From Acidisoma sp. L85 (GTDB lineage Bacteria > Pseudomonadota > Alphaproteobacteria > Acetobacterales > Acetobacteraceae): a DNA stretch of 64,000 nucleotides. Each line of letters begins with the position of its first letter. The first letter of the stretch is position 1. Location of the stretch: positions 62,001 through 126,000 of the forward strand of contig NZ_LMUQ01000025.1 of the NCBI RefSeq assembly GCF_009765865.1. Direction: 5' to 3'. A program made the position numbers and the translations under genes. Positions 34,670-43,420 of the stretch are shown here, piece by piece. Below the pieces are notes generated by a model. It was not told the DNA's origin. It worked only from the letters and a program-made list of their open reading frames with translations, and did not search any database.

Positions 34670-35497
34670 TCAGTGGACGCCGCGGATCAAGCCGGCGACC
34701 AGGAAGCGATTCAGAACGAGTGCCACAAGGATGATGGGGATGGTGCTGATATGGGCCATGGCGCCCAAGGTGCCCCAGCTGCTGGTGGTCGGGCCGCCAA
34801 AGGCCGTCAGCAACGCGACCGAGAGCGGACGCGTCTCGGCGCGAGTGAGGAAGGCCGGATTGAGGTAATCGTTCCAGGCGAACATCATGCAGAGCAGCGC
34901 AGAGGCTACGACGGAGGTGCGGACAAGCGGCAGCGCCACGCGCCAGAAGGCGCCAAAGCCGCCGCACCCATCGACGATGGCCGCATCCTCGATCTCGGTC
35001 GGGACCGTGCGGAAGGCGGTGTACATCATCCAGGCCACGAAAGCCGTGCTGAGCGTGGCGTTCATCAAGATCACCGCCCACCAGGTCCCGAGCAGATGGA
35101 TTTGCCGCATGAAAAGGTAAAACGGGATGAGTGTGACAACGGTGGGAACGCCACGGATCGCGAGAAACACATAGGCGAGGATAATGGCGCCGCGATGCCG
35201 CGCGCGGGCCAATGCGTAACCGCAAGGGATGCCCAGCAGCAGCGAGAGCAGCGTCGATCCGGCGCTGATCACCGCGCTGCCGAGTGTCAGTTTCGCCAAA
35301 TCGAATTGCTGCGCGATGATGACGAAGTTCGCGAGACCTGGAACGAACCACGGTAGCGGCGGCGTGGATTGTATTGCCCTCGAAGGCTCGTAGGCGGTCA
35401 AGGCGAGCCACAGCACAGGTGCCAGAAAAACGACCAGCGCAATTATCACCGCGGAGCGCTGGGCGACCAACGTGGGGCGGGAAAGGCGGCGGCTCAT
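34670..35497 (-). CDS. Sugar-type ABC transporter permease, MalG-like
   Basis: 275 residues starting MSRRLSRPTLVAQRSAVIIA. Six helices; the EAA loop is TEIEDAAIVDGCGGFGAFWR, VALPLVRTSVVASAL. CUT1-family (MalG) permease of the importer encoded leftward from 37710. Its ATG overlaps the TGA of the MalF-like gene (ATGA, 35497-35494). The matching ATPase gene is not in this operon, so a shared MsmX-like ATPase elsewhere is likely. Confidence 0.9.
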   Translation of the reverse strand: MSRRLSRPTLVAQRSAVIIALVVFLAPVLWLALTAYEPSRAIQSTPPLPWFVPGLANFVIIAQQFDLAKLTLGSAVISAGSTLLSLLLGIPCGYALARARHRGAIILAYVFLAIRGVPTVVTLIPFYLFMRQIHLLGTWWAVILMNATLSTAFVAWMMYTAFRTVPTEIEDAAIVDGCGGFGAFWRVALPLVRTSVVASALLCMMFAWNDYLNPAFLTRAETRPLSVALLTAFGGPTTSSWGTLGAMAHISTIPIILVALVLNRFLVAGLIRGVH

Positions 35498-36399
35498 GCC
35501 TGGTTCATCCGCCGGTCCAGCGAACGCAGGGTCACAATGAGCAGCGCCACCATCAAGACGATGCACAGGGTCATCAGGATGGAAATGGCTGAGCCATAGC
35601 CGATATCGAAGAAGGTCAGTCCTTCTTTGGCGGCGAGGAGCATCAGAAGGTTTGTGCTGTCGCCGGGGCCTCCGGCTGTCGCGGCGAAAACGATGTCGTA
35701 GGTTCTGAAAACGTCGGTGAAACGCAGCGCGAGCACAAGGAACAGGGACGGCAGCAGCATCGGCAGGATGATGCGCGTGAGACGCCTGGTGCCACCCGCG
35801 CCGTCGATTTCGGCCGCGTCGAGGATATCCGCGGGCAGCGCCTTCAGCGCCGCCAGCAGGATCAGCGCCACCAGCGGCGTCCACTCCCAGACATCGATCC
35901 CCATCATCGTCGCCAGCGCCGTATGGGTGTCGCCAAGCAGACCTTGCGGCGGCGCGAGACCGGCTTGCAGAAGCCAATAGCCGATCAGTCCGAAGCTGGG
36001 ATCGAGCAGCGCCCTGAAGATGAGCCCGACAACGATTGGCGTGACGGTGATCGGCACCAGCATCAAAGTGGTGGCAAATCGGTTGAAGGCGCTGTCCCGC
36101 CACAGCAGCAGCGCGAGGCAAAGCCCGCAAACCAATTCGGCCGCGACGCATCCCACGGTGAAGATTATCGTCACCACAAGGGACCGGCGAACGGTGGGAT
36201 CGGTGAGAGCGTCGGTATAATTTCGCAAGCCGACGAAATGGTGGATCCACGGCTGCATCAGGTTCATCTGAAACAGGCTGAACCCCATGCCGCGCAGGAT
36301 GGGGTAAAGCGCGAAAACCGCGACATGGATCGCGGCTGGCGCCGCCATCAGACATAGGAAGATCGATCGCCGCTGAAGCGGCGTCAGGCGGAAGCTCAT
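35494..36399 (-). CDS. Sugar-type ABC transporter permease, MalF-like
   Basis: 301 residues from ATG 36399 (MSFRLTPLQRRSIFLCLMAA); TTG 36408 is a weaker choice. Six helices with the EAA loop ADILDAAEIDGAGGTRRLTR, IILPMLLPSLFLVLAL. Partner of the MalG-like permease, to which it is coupled by an ATGA overlap. Follows the binding-protein gene across a 28-base gap filled by a stable hairpin (36411-36425). Confidence 0.9.
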   Translation of the reverse strand: MSFRLTPLQRRSIFLCLMAAPAAIHVAVFALYPILRGMGFSLFQMNLMQPWIHHFVGLRNYTDALTDPTVRRSLVVTIIFTVGCVAAELVCGLCLALLLWRDSAFNRFATTLMLVPITVTPIVVGLIFRALLDPSFGLIGYWLLQAGLAPPQGLLGDTHTALATMMGIDVWEWTPLVALILLAALKALPADILDAAEIDGAGGTRRLTRIILPMLLPSLFLVLALRFTDVFRTYDIVFAATAGGPGDSTNLLMLLAAKEGLTFFDIGYGSAISILMTLCIVLMVALLIVTLRSLDRRMNQA

Positions 36400-36410
36400 G
36401 CTCGGCAATA

Positions 36411-36425
36411 CCCCGTCGAACGGGG
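36411..36425 (-). terminator. Intercistronic hairpin between binding-protein and permease genes
   Basis: Leftward, CCCCGT-TCG-ACGGGG is a perfect 6-bp GC-rich stem with a 3-base loop, two bases after the binding-protein stop. Hairpins in this position are known in ABC operons (for example malE-malF), where they protect the upstream mRNA and lower permease output. Confidence 0.55.
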
Positions 36426-36426
36426 A

Positions 36427-37710
36427 TCAGAAATAGCGGAGCGCCTGTGTCTGTGCCGCGCTCAGAGCATCCTGCGGTGACGACGCCCCGACCAATGCGG
36501 AATTGACCGCCGTTCCCAGAATATCCTGAATCTGAGGATACTGCGGAACGCGTGGCCGGAAGTCCGGATCGCCATGGGTGAAGCTCTCATCGATCACCGG
36601 GAGAAACGGATACTTCTGGTTCAACTGTGGGTCGTGGATTTCGCTTTTGCGTAAGAAGCTGCCAGCGTTGAGGAGGTTGAGCGCCTTGTGGATCTCGGGA
36701 CTGGTGATCCATTTGATGTAAGCCCAGGCGGCTTCCTTCCGCCGGTCCTCGATATCCGCGTTGATCGCGATGCCCCATCCGCCGATGCCGTAGCGTGGCT
36801 TCATGCCGGTCGCGGTCGGGGTCACCATCAGCGCCGCGGTTTCGGTCACTTTGGACTGCGTCGGATCGAAATAACCGAGCGCGCCGACCGACCATGTTTG
36901 CATATTCGCGGCAAGCCCGTTGCGAAAGCTCGCCTCGCGGCCATCCCAATCCCAATTGACAGCGCCGGGCGGCGCCGCCTTCTGGAAGAGGTCGCGATAC
37001 GTCGTCAGACTTTTCACATTCGGCGCGGCATCGAGTGTCGGTTTGCCGTCCTGCACCAGCACACCGCCGACCTCGGCGAGATATTGCATCCAGTCCTGCG
37101 CACAGGCCGCGCCCTTTTGGCCGTTTGCAACCCAGCCGTATTGATTCCGGGACTTGTCGGTAAGCTTATACGCCGCCGACACAAGCGCCTGCATGGTGGC
37201 GGGCGGTTGCAGATTGGCGGCCTTATAAAGATCCTTGCGATAGGCAAGTACATTCGCGTAGCCGGCGAGCGGAAACGCGACTTGCTTGCCATCATAATTG
37301 CCCAGCGCCGGGAACAACACGGGATAGATGTCGTCGAGCTTCATCTCCTCCGCGTCATGCTTCATCCAATCGTTTAGCGTGACGGTATAGCCGGCCTCCG
37401 CGAGTTGCGGCGCCCAAACATTATCGGTGGTCGCGAGGTCGTAGCCCTTGGTGTGTCCGACGTAATCCGTGGTGATCTTGGTCTGGAGTTCTCCGTAGCC
37501 GAGGATGTCGACCAGTATGGTGACGCCGCTTTCCTGTTTGAATCGCTCAGCGAGCGTCTTGATCCCCGGTGAATACTGGTCGTTGACGCAGGCGAGACGC
37601 AGCGTCATGCCGTCGAAAGGCTTGCTCTGGCTCCAGCCGCGTCGGCTCCATGTCATGGCCGCCGCGGTTCCGATACCCGTCGCCAGGAGGGTTCTGCGCT
37701 TCATGCTCAT
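36427..37710 (-). CDS. Extracellular solute-binding protein (sugar type, family 1)
   Basis: 427 residues from ATG 37710. The leader MSMKRRTLLATGIGTAAAMT has twin arginines, so Tat export is likely. Mature region: TLRLACVNDQYSPGIKTLAE, RFKQESGVTILVDILGYGEL, QTKITTDYVGHTKGYDLATT, and the SBP family-1 hinge VAFPLAGYANVLAYRKDLYK. Binds an unidentified ligand for the MalFG-type permeases that follow. The divergent questin-oxidase-like gene, 96 bases away, may metabolise the same compound. Confidence 0.9.
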   Translation of the reverse strand: MSMKRRTLLATGIGTAAAMTWSRRGWSQSKPFDGMTLRLACVNDQYSPGIKTLAERFKQESGVTILVDILGYGELQTKITTDYVGHTKGYDLATTDNVWAPQLAEAGYTVTLNDWMKHDAEEMKLDDIYPVLFPALGNYDGKQVAFPLAGYANVLAYRKDLYKAANLQPPATMQALVSAAYKLTDKSRNQYGWVANGQKGAACAQDWMQYLAEVGGVLVQDGKPTLDAAPNVKSLTTYRDLFQKAAPPGAVNWDWDGREASFRNGLAANMQTWSVGALGYFDPTQSKVTETAALMVTPTATGMKPRYGIGGWGIAINADIEDRRKEAAWAYIKWITSPEIHKALNLLNAGSFLRKSEIHDPQLNQKYPFLPVIDESFTHGDPDFRPRVPQYPQIQDILGTAVNSALVGASSPQDALSAAQTQALRYF

Positions 37711-37806
37711 CCTAAATTCCACCGCTCCGGACCCCTCAGACCTTACGGGAAGCGAAAAGACCACCGCAAGGTTGAATGCTGCCGGCTTGGCGGGCATCCT
37801 GTCGCC

Positions 37807-38823
37807 ATGAATGCAATTGTGACCAATTTGAAGGCAGAGGCGCGCCGCGATAGCGCGGAATTTCCGCCCCTGATGGCCAATCACCTGCCGATGATCCTGG
37901 TGGCGCTCGAGCGGCTCGGCGCGACACCGGACCGGCTCCGCCAGTTCGATCGTGTCTATCGGGACAGTAGCGGACTGCATCCGCCGCCACCGCCGATGCG
38001 GCCAGTCACCGGCGATCAGTGGATGTCGCTGCTGGGCCAGCGGGCGAGAGAGACGGATCTGCGGGCGTTCTTTGTCCAGCAGGTCGCGCGAACTGGCGGA
38101 AAGGTGACGATCCGCGCCGCTCTCCCCGCGCTTGCCCCTGGAATAGGCGCGAGCGCCTTCCATCCCCTGATGCGCCTCGCCTATGGCGTGCTGGAGGATG
38201 ACGAGGAGGAAATCGGCATCGCCCTCGGCTTCTGGGCCGCGACCTATCTGCCGCTTTGTCCGCCCGGAGCAACCAGCGGTCTCACCTCGGATCCGGCCGA
38301 GGTGCTACTGCGCGCCGCAGCTCTACCGGGACTATGCGATGCCATGCCGGAAAGCGATCTCGTCTGGCACAATATGCGGGCTGTCGCGGCGATGCCCTCG
38401 TTTGCGGGAGTCGTTGATTGGCTCACCATCGACGGCGAAACACTCGATCGGATGGCCGCGACATCGCTCGCTCTTTTCGCCGGCACGATGAGCTTCGAGG
38501 CGCTGCATGCCGTCACCGGTTGTCACTGGCTACGACTTCTGCAACCTGTCGCGCCAGATATGGCGCCGTTGCTGCGGCATTTCTGGGTGGCTATTGCCGC
38601 CCTCATGCCGAAGATGGGATTTCCGACGCCACCCTTGGTAGAACAGCTCGCGGATTGGCGGCAAGCACCCTGCCCCGGCTGGTCAGAGATCAAGGCCACT
38701 GCCGTCGCTTCAGATGACGAGCACGATCCCAGTCTGGTCTTTTCGGCCTTCGAGGAGTGGCGCCGCACCGGTGACACCCTCTATCGCCACGTCGCCGCGA
38801 GACGCGTCGGGCTTGTCGCGTGA
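37807..38823 (+). CDS. Questin-oxidase-like family protein
   Basis: 338 residues. Family-typical text: MANHLPMILVALERLGATPD, GASAFHPLMRLAYGVLEDDE, EIGIALGFWAATYLPL, and EALHAVTGCHWLRLLQP, with conserved His in NH, FHP and LHAVTG. Fungal questin oxidase carries out Baeyer-Villiger ring opening of an anthraquinone, without a recognisable flavin motif; bacterial members are uncharacterised. Its TGA overlaps the GTG of the amidohydrolase (GTGA), implying the two act in one pathway. Divergent from the MalEFG-like importer. Confidence 0.78.
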   Translation: MNAIVTNLKAEARRDSAEFPPLMANHLPMILVALERLGATPDRLRQFDRVYRDSSGLHPPPPPMRPVTGDQWMSLLGQRARETDLRAFFVQQVARTGGKVTIRAALPALAPGIGASAFHPLMRLAYGVLEDDEEEIGIALGFWAATYLPLCPPGATSGLTSDPAEVLLRAAALPGLCDAMPESDLVWHNMRAVAAMPSFAGVVDWLTIDGETLDRMAATSLALFAGTMSFEALHAVTGCHWLRLLQPVAPDMAPLLRHFWVAIAALMPKMGFPTPPLVEQLADWRQAPCPGWSEIKATAVASDDEHDPSLVFSAFEEWRRTGDTLYRHVAARRVGLVA

Positions 38824-39998
38824 CGCAACCTCGCAGCTTGACCAATGCTCGCCTTGCCGACGGGCGGCTGGTGGATATCGACCTTCTCGATGGGCGCATC
38901 GCCGCCATATCGCCTGCCACAAGCGCGCCTGAAGCGCAGGACCGGTTGGACCTTTGCGGCAGGCTGCTCGTGCCAGGCTTCGTCGATGGTCACATCCATC
39001 TCGACAAGACATTGCTCGGATTACCTTTCCAGCCGCATCGGCCAGGCGACAGCATTGCCGAGCGGATCGCCGCTGAAAAAGCCTTGCTGCGCCACCTGCC
39101 GATTTCAGTGGAAGCGCGCGCCCATGTTTTGGTGGCGCAGGTGTCTCGCTTCGGCACGATCGCTTTGCGCAGCCATGTCGACATCGACACCGACTACGGA
39201 CTGTCCAACCTCCACGCGCTGCTGAGCGTGCGCGAGGCCGTCCGCGATGTCATGGACATCCAGATCGTCGCCTTCCCGCAAAATGGCATTTTACGTGATG
39301 CTGGCACGGCTGAGTTGCTCGACGAGGCTGTGGCGACTGGCGCGGATCTCGTTGGTGGTCTTGATCCAGCCGGTATCGATGGCGACATCACGGCGCATCT
39401 CGATATCGTCTTCGGCATTGCGGAGCGGCGTGGTGTCGGGATCGATATCCACCTGCACGACCCCGGCGCGCTCGGCTGCTTCGAGTTGCGCGACATCGCA
39501 TCACGAACAATGGCGAGCGGCTTGCAGGGTCGCGTGGCCGTTGCCCATGCCTTCGCGCTGGGCGAGGTCGAGCCCGCGGTCTTTGGCGCCACCGCCGAAG
39601 CTCTCGCCCGAGCCGAGGTCGCGATCATGACGAACGAGCCGGGCGCCGCGCCGATGCCGCCAGTGGGTCGCCTGCGCGACGCGGGCGTGCTGGTCTTCGC
39701 GGGCTCCGACAATATCCGCGACGCCTGGTCCCCCTATGGCAACGGTGACATGCTGGAGCGGGCAATGCTCATCGGCTACCGCCAGGGCATGATGGCGGAT
39801 TCGGACCTCTGCCACACCTTCGCCATGGCGACGGCGCTACCGGCGCGCGCTTTGGGGCTGGGCACCGACTACGGGCTGGCCCCGGGCGCGCGAGCCGATC
39901 TCGTCGCTCTCGATGCCGGTTCTGTTCCCGAGGCAGTTGCCGGGCGGTCCGGCGGTCGCATCGTGATCAAACGTGGACGCGTGCTCGGCCATCGGTGA
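38820..39998 (+). CDS. Cytosine-deaminase-like amidohydrolase
   Basis: 392 residues, GTG start overlapping the previous stop. Amidohydrolase metal site: GFVDGHIHLDKT (HxH), FGTIALRSHVDIDTDYG, IDIHLHDPG, VAVAHAFALG and late Asp in VFAGSDNIRDAWSPYGNGDM. This set is that of CodA-type deaminases, which hydrolyse the amino group of cytosine, creatinine, isoguanine or similar heterocycles. The true substrate is open; linkage to a questin-oxidase-like gene and an importer suggests a cyclic N compound used as nutrient. Confidence 0.87.
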   Translation: MTQPRSLTNARLADGRLVDIDLLDGRIAAISPATSAPEAQDRLDLCGRLLVPGFVDGHIHLDKTLLGLPFQPHRPGDSIAERIAAEKALLRHLPISVEARAHVLVAQVSRFGTIALRSHVDIDTDYGLSNLHALLSVREAVRDVMDIQIVAFPQNGILRDAGTAELLDEAVATGADLVGGLDPAGIDGDITAHLDIVFGIAERRGVGIDIHLHDPGALGCFELRDIASRTMASGLQGRVAVAHAFALGEVEPAVFGATAEALARAEVAIMTNEPGAAPMPPVGRLRDAGVLVFAGSDNIRDAWSPYGNGDMLERAMLIGYRQGMMADSDLCHTFAMATALPARALGLGTDYGLAPGARADLVALDAGSVPEAVAGRSGGRIVIKRGRVLGHR

Positions 39999-40071
39999 CG
40001 ACGGCGCCGCCGAGTGGTCCCCGCCCCGCCGGGACCTATCGGCTCGTGGACCACCGCGTTAGGGTTTGTCG

Positions 40072-41751
40072 ATGACCACTTTCGAGACCCGGCACCATCA
40101 GATGTTCCCCACGCTCGACCCCGCCCAGGTCGAGACGGCCAAGCGTTTCGCCAGTGCCGCGCCGACAGCTTTCGCGCCCGGCCAAGTCGTCTACGGGTTT
40201 GGCGAGCATCACAGCTCCGCCTGGCTCGTGTTGGAAGGGACGATCGACATAGTGCGGCGGGACGGTCTCGACCGCGAGGCATTGGTCACCACCGAGAGTG
40301 TCGGCCAGTTCACGGGCGAATTGAGCCAACTAGCCGGCCAGGGAGCGCTGGCCACTGGGCGAGCCGGGCCGCAGGGCTGCACCGCTTTGCCTTTCGATGC
40401 CGCCCATCTTCGCGCGCTCGTCATCGGCTCCGCGGAAATCGGCGAGATCATCATGCGCGCCTTCATCCTGCGCCGCGTCGCTTTGATCGAGGCAGGTGGC
40501 TCGGGTTCAGTGCTCGTCGGCATTCCGGGTGCCCCCGACCTTGTGCGGCTCCAAGGTTTCCTGGCGCGCAACGGCTACCCCCACTTGGTGGTGGATGCAG
40601 CGGGCACGCCCGAGGGTCGTGCCCTTGTCGAGCGGTTGGGCGTCCTGCCGCAGGATCTCCCCCTGATGGTCTGCGCGAACGGCACCGTGCTGAAGCGGCC
40701 GACCGACGCGGAGGCCGGCGTTTGTCTGGGCATCACTCCTGAGCTCGATCCGAACACAATCTACGACGTGGCGGTCGTCGGCGCCGGTCCCGCGGGCCTC
40801 GCCACCGCGGTCTATGGTGCGTCCGAAGGCTTGTCGGTTCTCGTCTTCGATCAGCGGGCTTTCGGCGGCCAGGCGGGCGCATCGGCGCGGATCGAGAATT
40901 ACCTGGGCTTTCCTACCGGCATCTCGGGCCAGGCGCTGGCGGGGCGGGCTTTTAGCCAGGCGCAGAAGTTCGGCGCGCAGCTGGCCATTCCGCTGGAAGT
41001 GACGCGTCTCGATTGCAGTCACCGCGAGCAGCGGCCCGACGAGCCTCTGCGCCTGGAACTGTCGAATGGGCAGGCGGTCCGCGCCCACATCGTCGTCGTG
41101 GCCTCCGGTGCGCGCTACAGACGGCCCGATATTGCCAACCTCGCGACCTTCGACGGGGCGGGCGTCTCTTACTGGGCGTCGCCGGTGGAAGCCAGGCTTT
41201 GCGAAGGTGGGGAAGTGGCCCTGGTTGGCGGCGGCAATTCCGCCGGGCAGGCCGTGGTGTTCCTGGCGCCGAAGGTAAAGCGGCTGCATCTCATCATACG
41301 AGGGAAGAGCCTCGAATCCTCTATGTCGCGCTACCTGATCGACCGGATCTCAGCTCTTCCCAATGTGGAGCTGCATAGCGAGACCGAGGTGATCGGCCTG
41401 GAGGGAGATCGTACCTCGGGCTTAACTGCGGTGATGTGCCGCAGCCGGAGCAGTGGCGTCACGCAGACACGACCGCTCCGTCACCTCTTCCTCTTCATTG
41501 GCGCCGAGCCGAACGGCGGTTGGCTGAGGGGCTGCGTCGCCGTCGACGGCAAAGGCTTTGTCATCACCGGAGCGGGTGTGGATGCCGAGGGGCGAACGGC
41601 TCAGCTCCTCGAAACCAATTTGCGAGGCGTCTTCGCGATCGGCGATGTACGCGCGGGTTCGACCAAACGCGTGGCCGCCGCCGTAGGGGAAGGCGCGGCG
41701 GTTGTGGCGCAAATCCATGGTGCGCTCGCGAAGGTTGCCCCGCAGATGTGA
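40072..41751 (+). CDS. cNMP-binding domain fused to thioredoxin-reductase-like FAD oxidoreductase
   Basis: 559 residues. Residues about 30-125: cyclic-nucleotide-binding fold (FAPGQVVYGFGEHHSSAWLV). About 145-225: glutaredoxin-like segment (RLQGFLARNGYPHLVVDAAG) without a CxxC. About 235-555: TrxR-like, with FAD motif VVGAGPAGLATAVYGASEG, NAD motif ALVGGGNSAGQAVVF and end GVFAIGDVRAGSTKRVAAAV. The redox CxxC of thioredoxin reductase is replaced by YWASPVEARLC. Start ATG 40072 has TAGGG 7 bases upstream. Possibly a flavoenzyme gated by a cyclic nucleotide; partner unknown. Confidence 0.87.
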   Translation: MTTFETRHHQMFPTLDPAQVETAKRFASAAPTAFAPGQVVYGFGEHHSSAWLVLEGTIDIVRRDGLDREALVTTESVGQFTGELSQLAGQGALATGRAGPQGCTALPFDAAHLRALVIGSAEIGEIIMRAFILRRVALIEAGGSGSVLVGIPGAPDLVRLQGFLARNGYPHLVVDAAGTPEGRALVERLGVLPQDLPLMVCANGTVLKRPTDAEAGVCLGITPELDPNTIYDVAVVGAGPAGLATAVYGASEGLSVLVFDQRAFGGQAGASARIENYLGFPTGISGQALAGRAFSQAQKFGAQLAIPLEVTRLDCSHREQRPDEPLRLELSNGQAVRAHIVVVASGARYRRPDIANLATFDGAGVSYWASPVEARLCEGGEVALVGGGNSAGQAVVFLAPKVKRLHLIIRGKSLESSMSRYLIDRISALPNVELHSETEVIGLEGDRTSGLTAVMCRSRSSGVTQTRPLRHLFLFIGAEPNGGWLRGCVAVDGKGFVITGAGVDAEGRTAQLLETNLRGVFAIGDVRAGSTKRVAAAVGEGAAVVAQIHGALAKVAPQM

Positions 41752-41781
41752 GGTTTACGCAAGCGCCTCGCGTCAAACCTC
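41750..41781. terminator. Bidirectional terminator hairpin between convergent genes
   Basis: GAGGTTT (41750-41756) pairs with AAACCTC (41775-41781), and the inner ACGC/GCGT extends the stem to 11 bp with one bulged base and a 9-base loop. It starts inside the stop codon of the FAD oxidoreductase gene and ends 12 bases before the stop of the facing porin gene. Confidence 0.55.
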
Positions 41782-41792
41782 GTCAAGCTTCG

Positions 41793-43229
41793 TCAGAACT
41801 CGATGTGGGTTTTGAAACCGAAGACCGCGGCGTTCTGCAGGTTGTCCTGAGCGTTCGGGTGGAAAATGTATTGGAAGTCGGGCTCGAAATTTACGCCGCG
41901 AAAGACGTGGATGTCGTAATTCGCTTCCAGTATCTCCTCGTGGGTTTGCACACCGGTCGCGTTGTTGCTGAAGGCTAAACCAAATTCCTGTTCCTGCTGC
42001 TGCGCGCTCGTGAGCTGGTTGCTGACGGTCTGGTAGGTGAAGAGCAGCCCGATCGTATCGAGCGGCCGGGCTTTCCAGAAGCCTCCATCGACGAAACCGG
42101 CGAAGGCTTCGTCGTGATAGACATTGGCGCCCGGATTACTGTGGATATAGCCTGCCAAGGCGATCAGGCCGGCGGTGTCCCCGTCCCCCTGGCGGATCAA
42201 CATCTGGTCCGCCAATGCCCAGAACTGAAACTTGCCGCTGCCGGTCAGGGCTGGCGCGGCAGGCGGTGCTGGCGGATTGCCGTTCGCGTCGACGAATTGC
42301 GTGTAGGGCGAACTGTCGTAGCCAAAGCCGACCTTGTAGTGACCGATCAAACCGCTTTTGCCGAATTTCGGCTCCCAGGCCAGTTCGACGGGCACTTCGA
42401 CGCCGCTGTAGCGGGAGGGATCGATATCGAAGCCGGTGCGGTCGAAAACGTCACTATAAAGGAAAGGATCGACGCCATAGAGGCCGATTTGCACATAGGT
42501 ATCCTCGGTCGGCCGCCCCCGGATCCGGCCGCCGATCGTTGCGTCCGGCCAGGCGCTGAAGCCGAGATCGCCGCCGGATAGCTCCTTCGGATTGCCGCAA
42601 AGCCCGTTGTTCATGAAATTGCAGTTGAGCGGCGAGGCAGCGAAATCATTGCCAACCGGCATCACTCCCGCGGCGATGTCGAGGCGGCCATTGAACAGCG
42701 TCTCTTCGCCATAAACATAGACGAGGTGAACAGCGACATCGCCGCCGGCGCCATAAATCTCCTGCGCAGGCATCAAATTGTCACCGAAGCCCTCGCTGGC
42801 GTTGCTGCCGCCGCGATTGACGAAAACAGTATGGGTCGCGAAGCCCTGGATACCGGCTAACTTCTGCCAGTCGATATCGATCTCGAGCCCGAGCTGATAG
42901 GCGGAGCCGAAATCCCGTTGCTTGCCGCCACTCACATTCCCGGCGGATTCCGACGTGTAGTTGAACATGACATTGATCCCGAGCTTGCCGAGATCCGTGC
43001 GGATGCCACCCCAGTCACCAAATAAATGTTCGGGCTGGGGAAAGTCATCGAATGGCGAAGCTTGCGGCGCGGTCGTCGAAAGCGAAGCGCTGGGACCAAT
43101 ACCGACGCCACTATTCGACTTTTGGGCCCAAACTGGATTGCCGATTGCCACCGCCAAGAGAGCGATGCCTCCGAGCAAAGCGACGCGGGTGATCAGCTTC
43201 CCGATCGATGACTCTCGATTCTTTTCCAT
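41793..43229 (-). CDS. Carbohydrate-selective porin, OprB family
   Basis: 478 residues. Signal peptide MEKNRESSIGKLITRVALLG... cleaved after VWA (about residue 35). The OprB signature HLFGDWGGIRTDLGKLGINV follows, then alternating beta strands, and the chain ends with a terminal Phe (FGFKTHIEF), the outer-membrane insertion signal. Forms a 16-strand-type sugar diffusion channel. Possible partner of the sugar importers in this window. A repeated QQEQEFGLAF strand shows no anomaly. Divergent from the XRE regulator. Confidence 0.92.
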   Translation of the reverse strand: MEKNRESSIGKLITRVALLGGIALLAVAIGNPVWAQKSNSGVGIGPSASLSTTAPQASPFDDFPQPEHLFGDWGGIRTDLGKLGINVMFNYTSESAGNVSGGKQRDFGSAYQLGLEIDIDWQKLAGIQGFATHTVFVNRGGSNASEGFGDNLMPAQEIYGAGGDVAVHLVYVYGEETLFNGRLDIAAGVMPVGNDFAASPLNCNFMNNGLCGNPKELSGGDLGFSAWPDATIGGRIRGRPTEDTYVQIGLYGVDPFLYSDVFDRTGFDIDPSRYSGVEVPVELAWEPKFGKSGLIGHYKVGFGYDSSPYTQFVDANGNPPAPPAAPALTGSGKFQFWALADQMLIRQGDGDTAGLIALAGYIHSNPGANVYHDEAFAGFVDGGFWKARPLDTIGLLFTYQTVSNQLTSAQQQEQEFGLAFSNNATGVQTHEEILEANYDIHVFRGVNFEPDFQYIFHPNAQDNLQNAAVFGFKTHIEF

Positions 43230-43385
43230 TTCCGCGCCACCCTACTCGATTGACATCACGGCTTTGTTTCACCCTTGATAGCACCGTGGCGCCGGTTGTC
43301 GAACAGACGGTAGTGCATCAGGGGTCACCACGGAACCGTCGGTTGAGCAATCCGGAAACGGCGGGACCGATTACCTCCCAGGTCA

Positions 43386-43403
43386 TCGGTCGCTCCTGAC
43401 CGA
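43386..43403. promoter_or_regulatory. Small inverted repeat upstream of the XRE regulator
   Basis: TCGGTC-GCTCCT-GACCGA, a 6-bp perfect inverted repeat ending 17 bases before the ATG of the XRE gene, flanked by a second pair ACCTC...GAGGT. Its place fits an autoregulatory operator. Weak evidence. Confidence 0.28.
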
Positions 43404-43420
43404 GGTGGTAGACCGACAGG

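Noticed and set aside
35498-36355. N-terminal extension of the MalG-like frame up to 36355
   Set aside because: This is the out-of-frame shadow of the MalF-like gene; the real MalG-like start at 35497 overlaps the MalF stop as ATGA.
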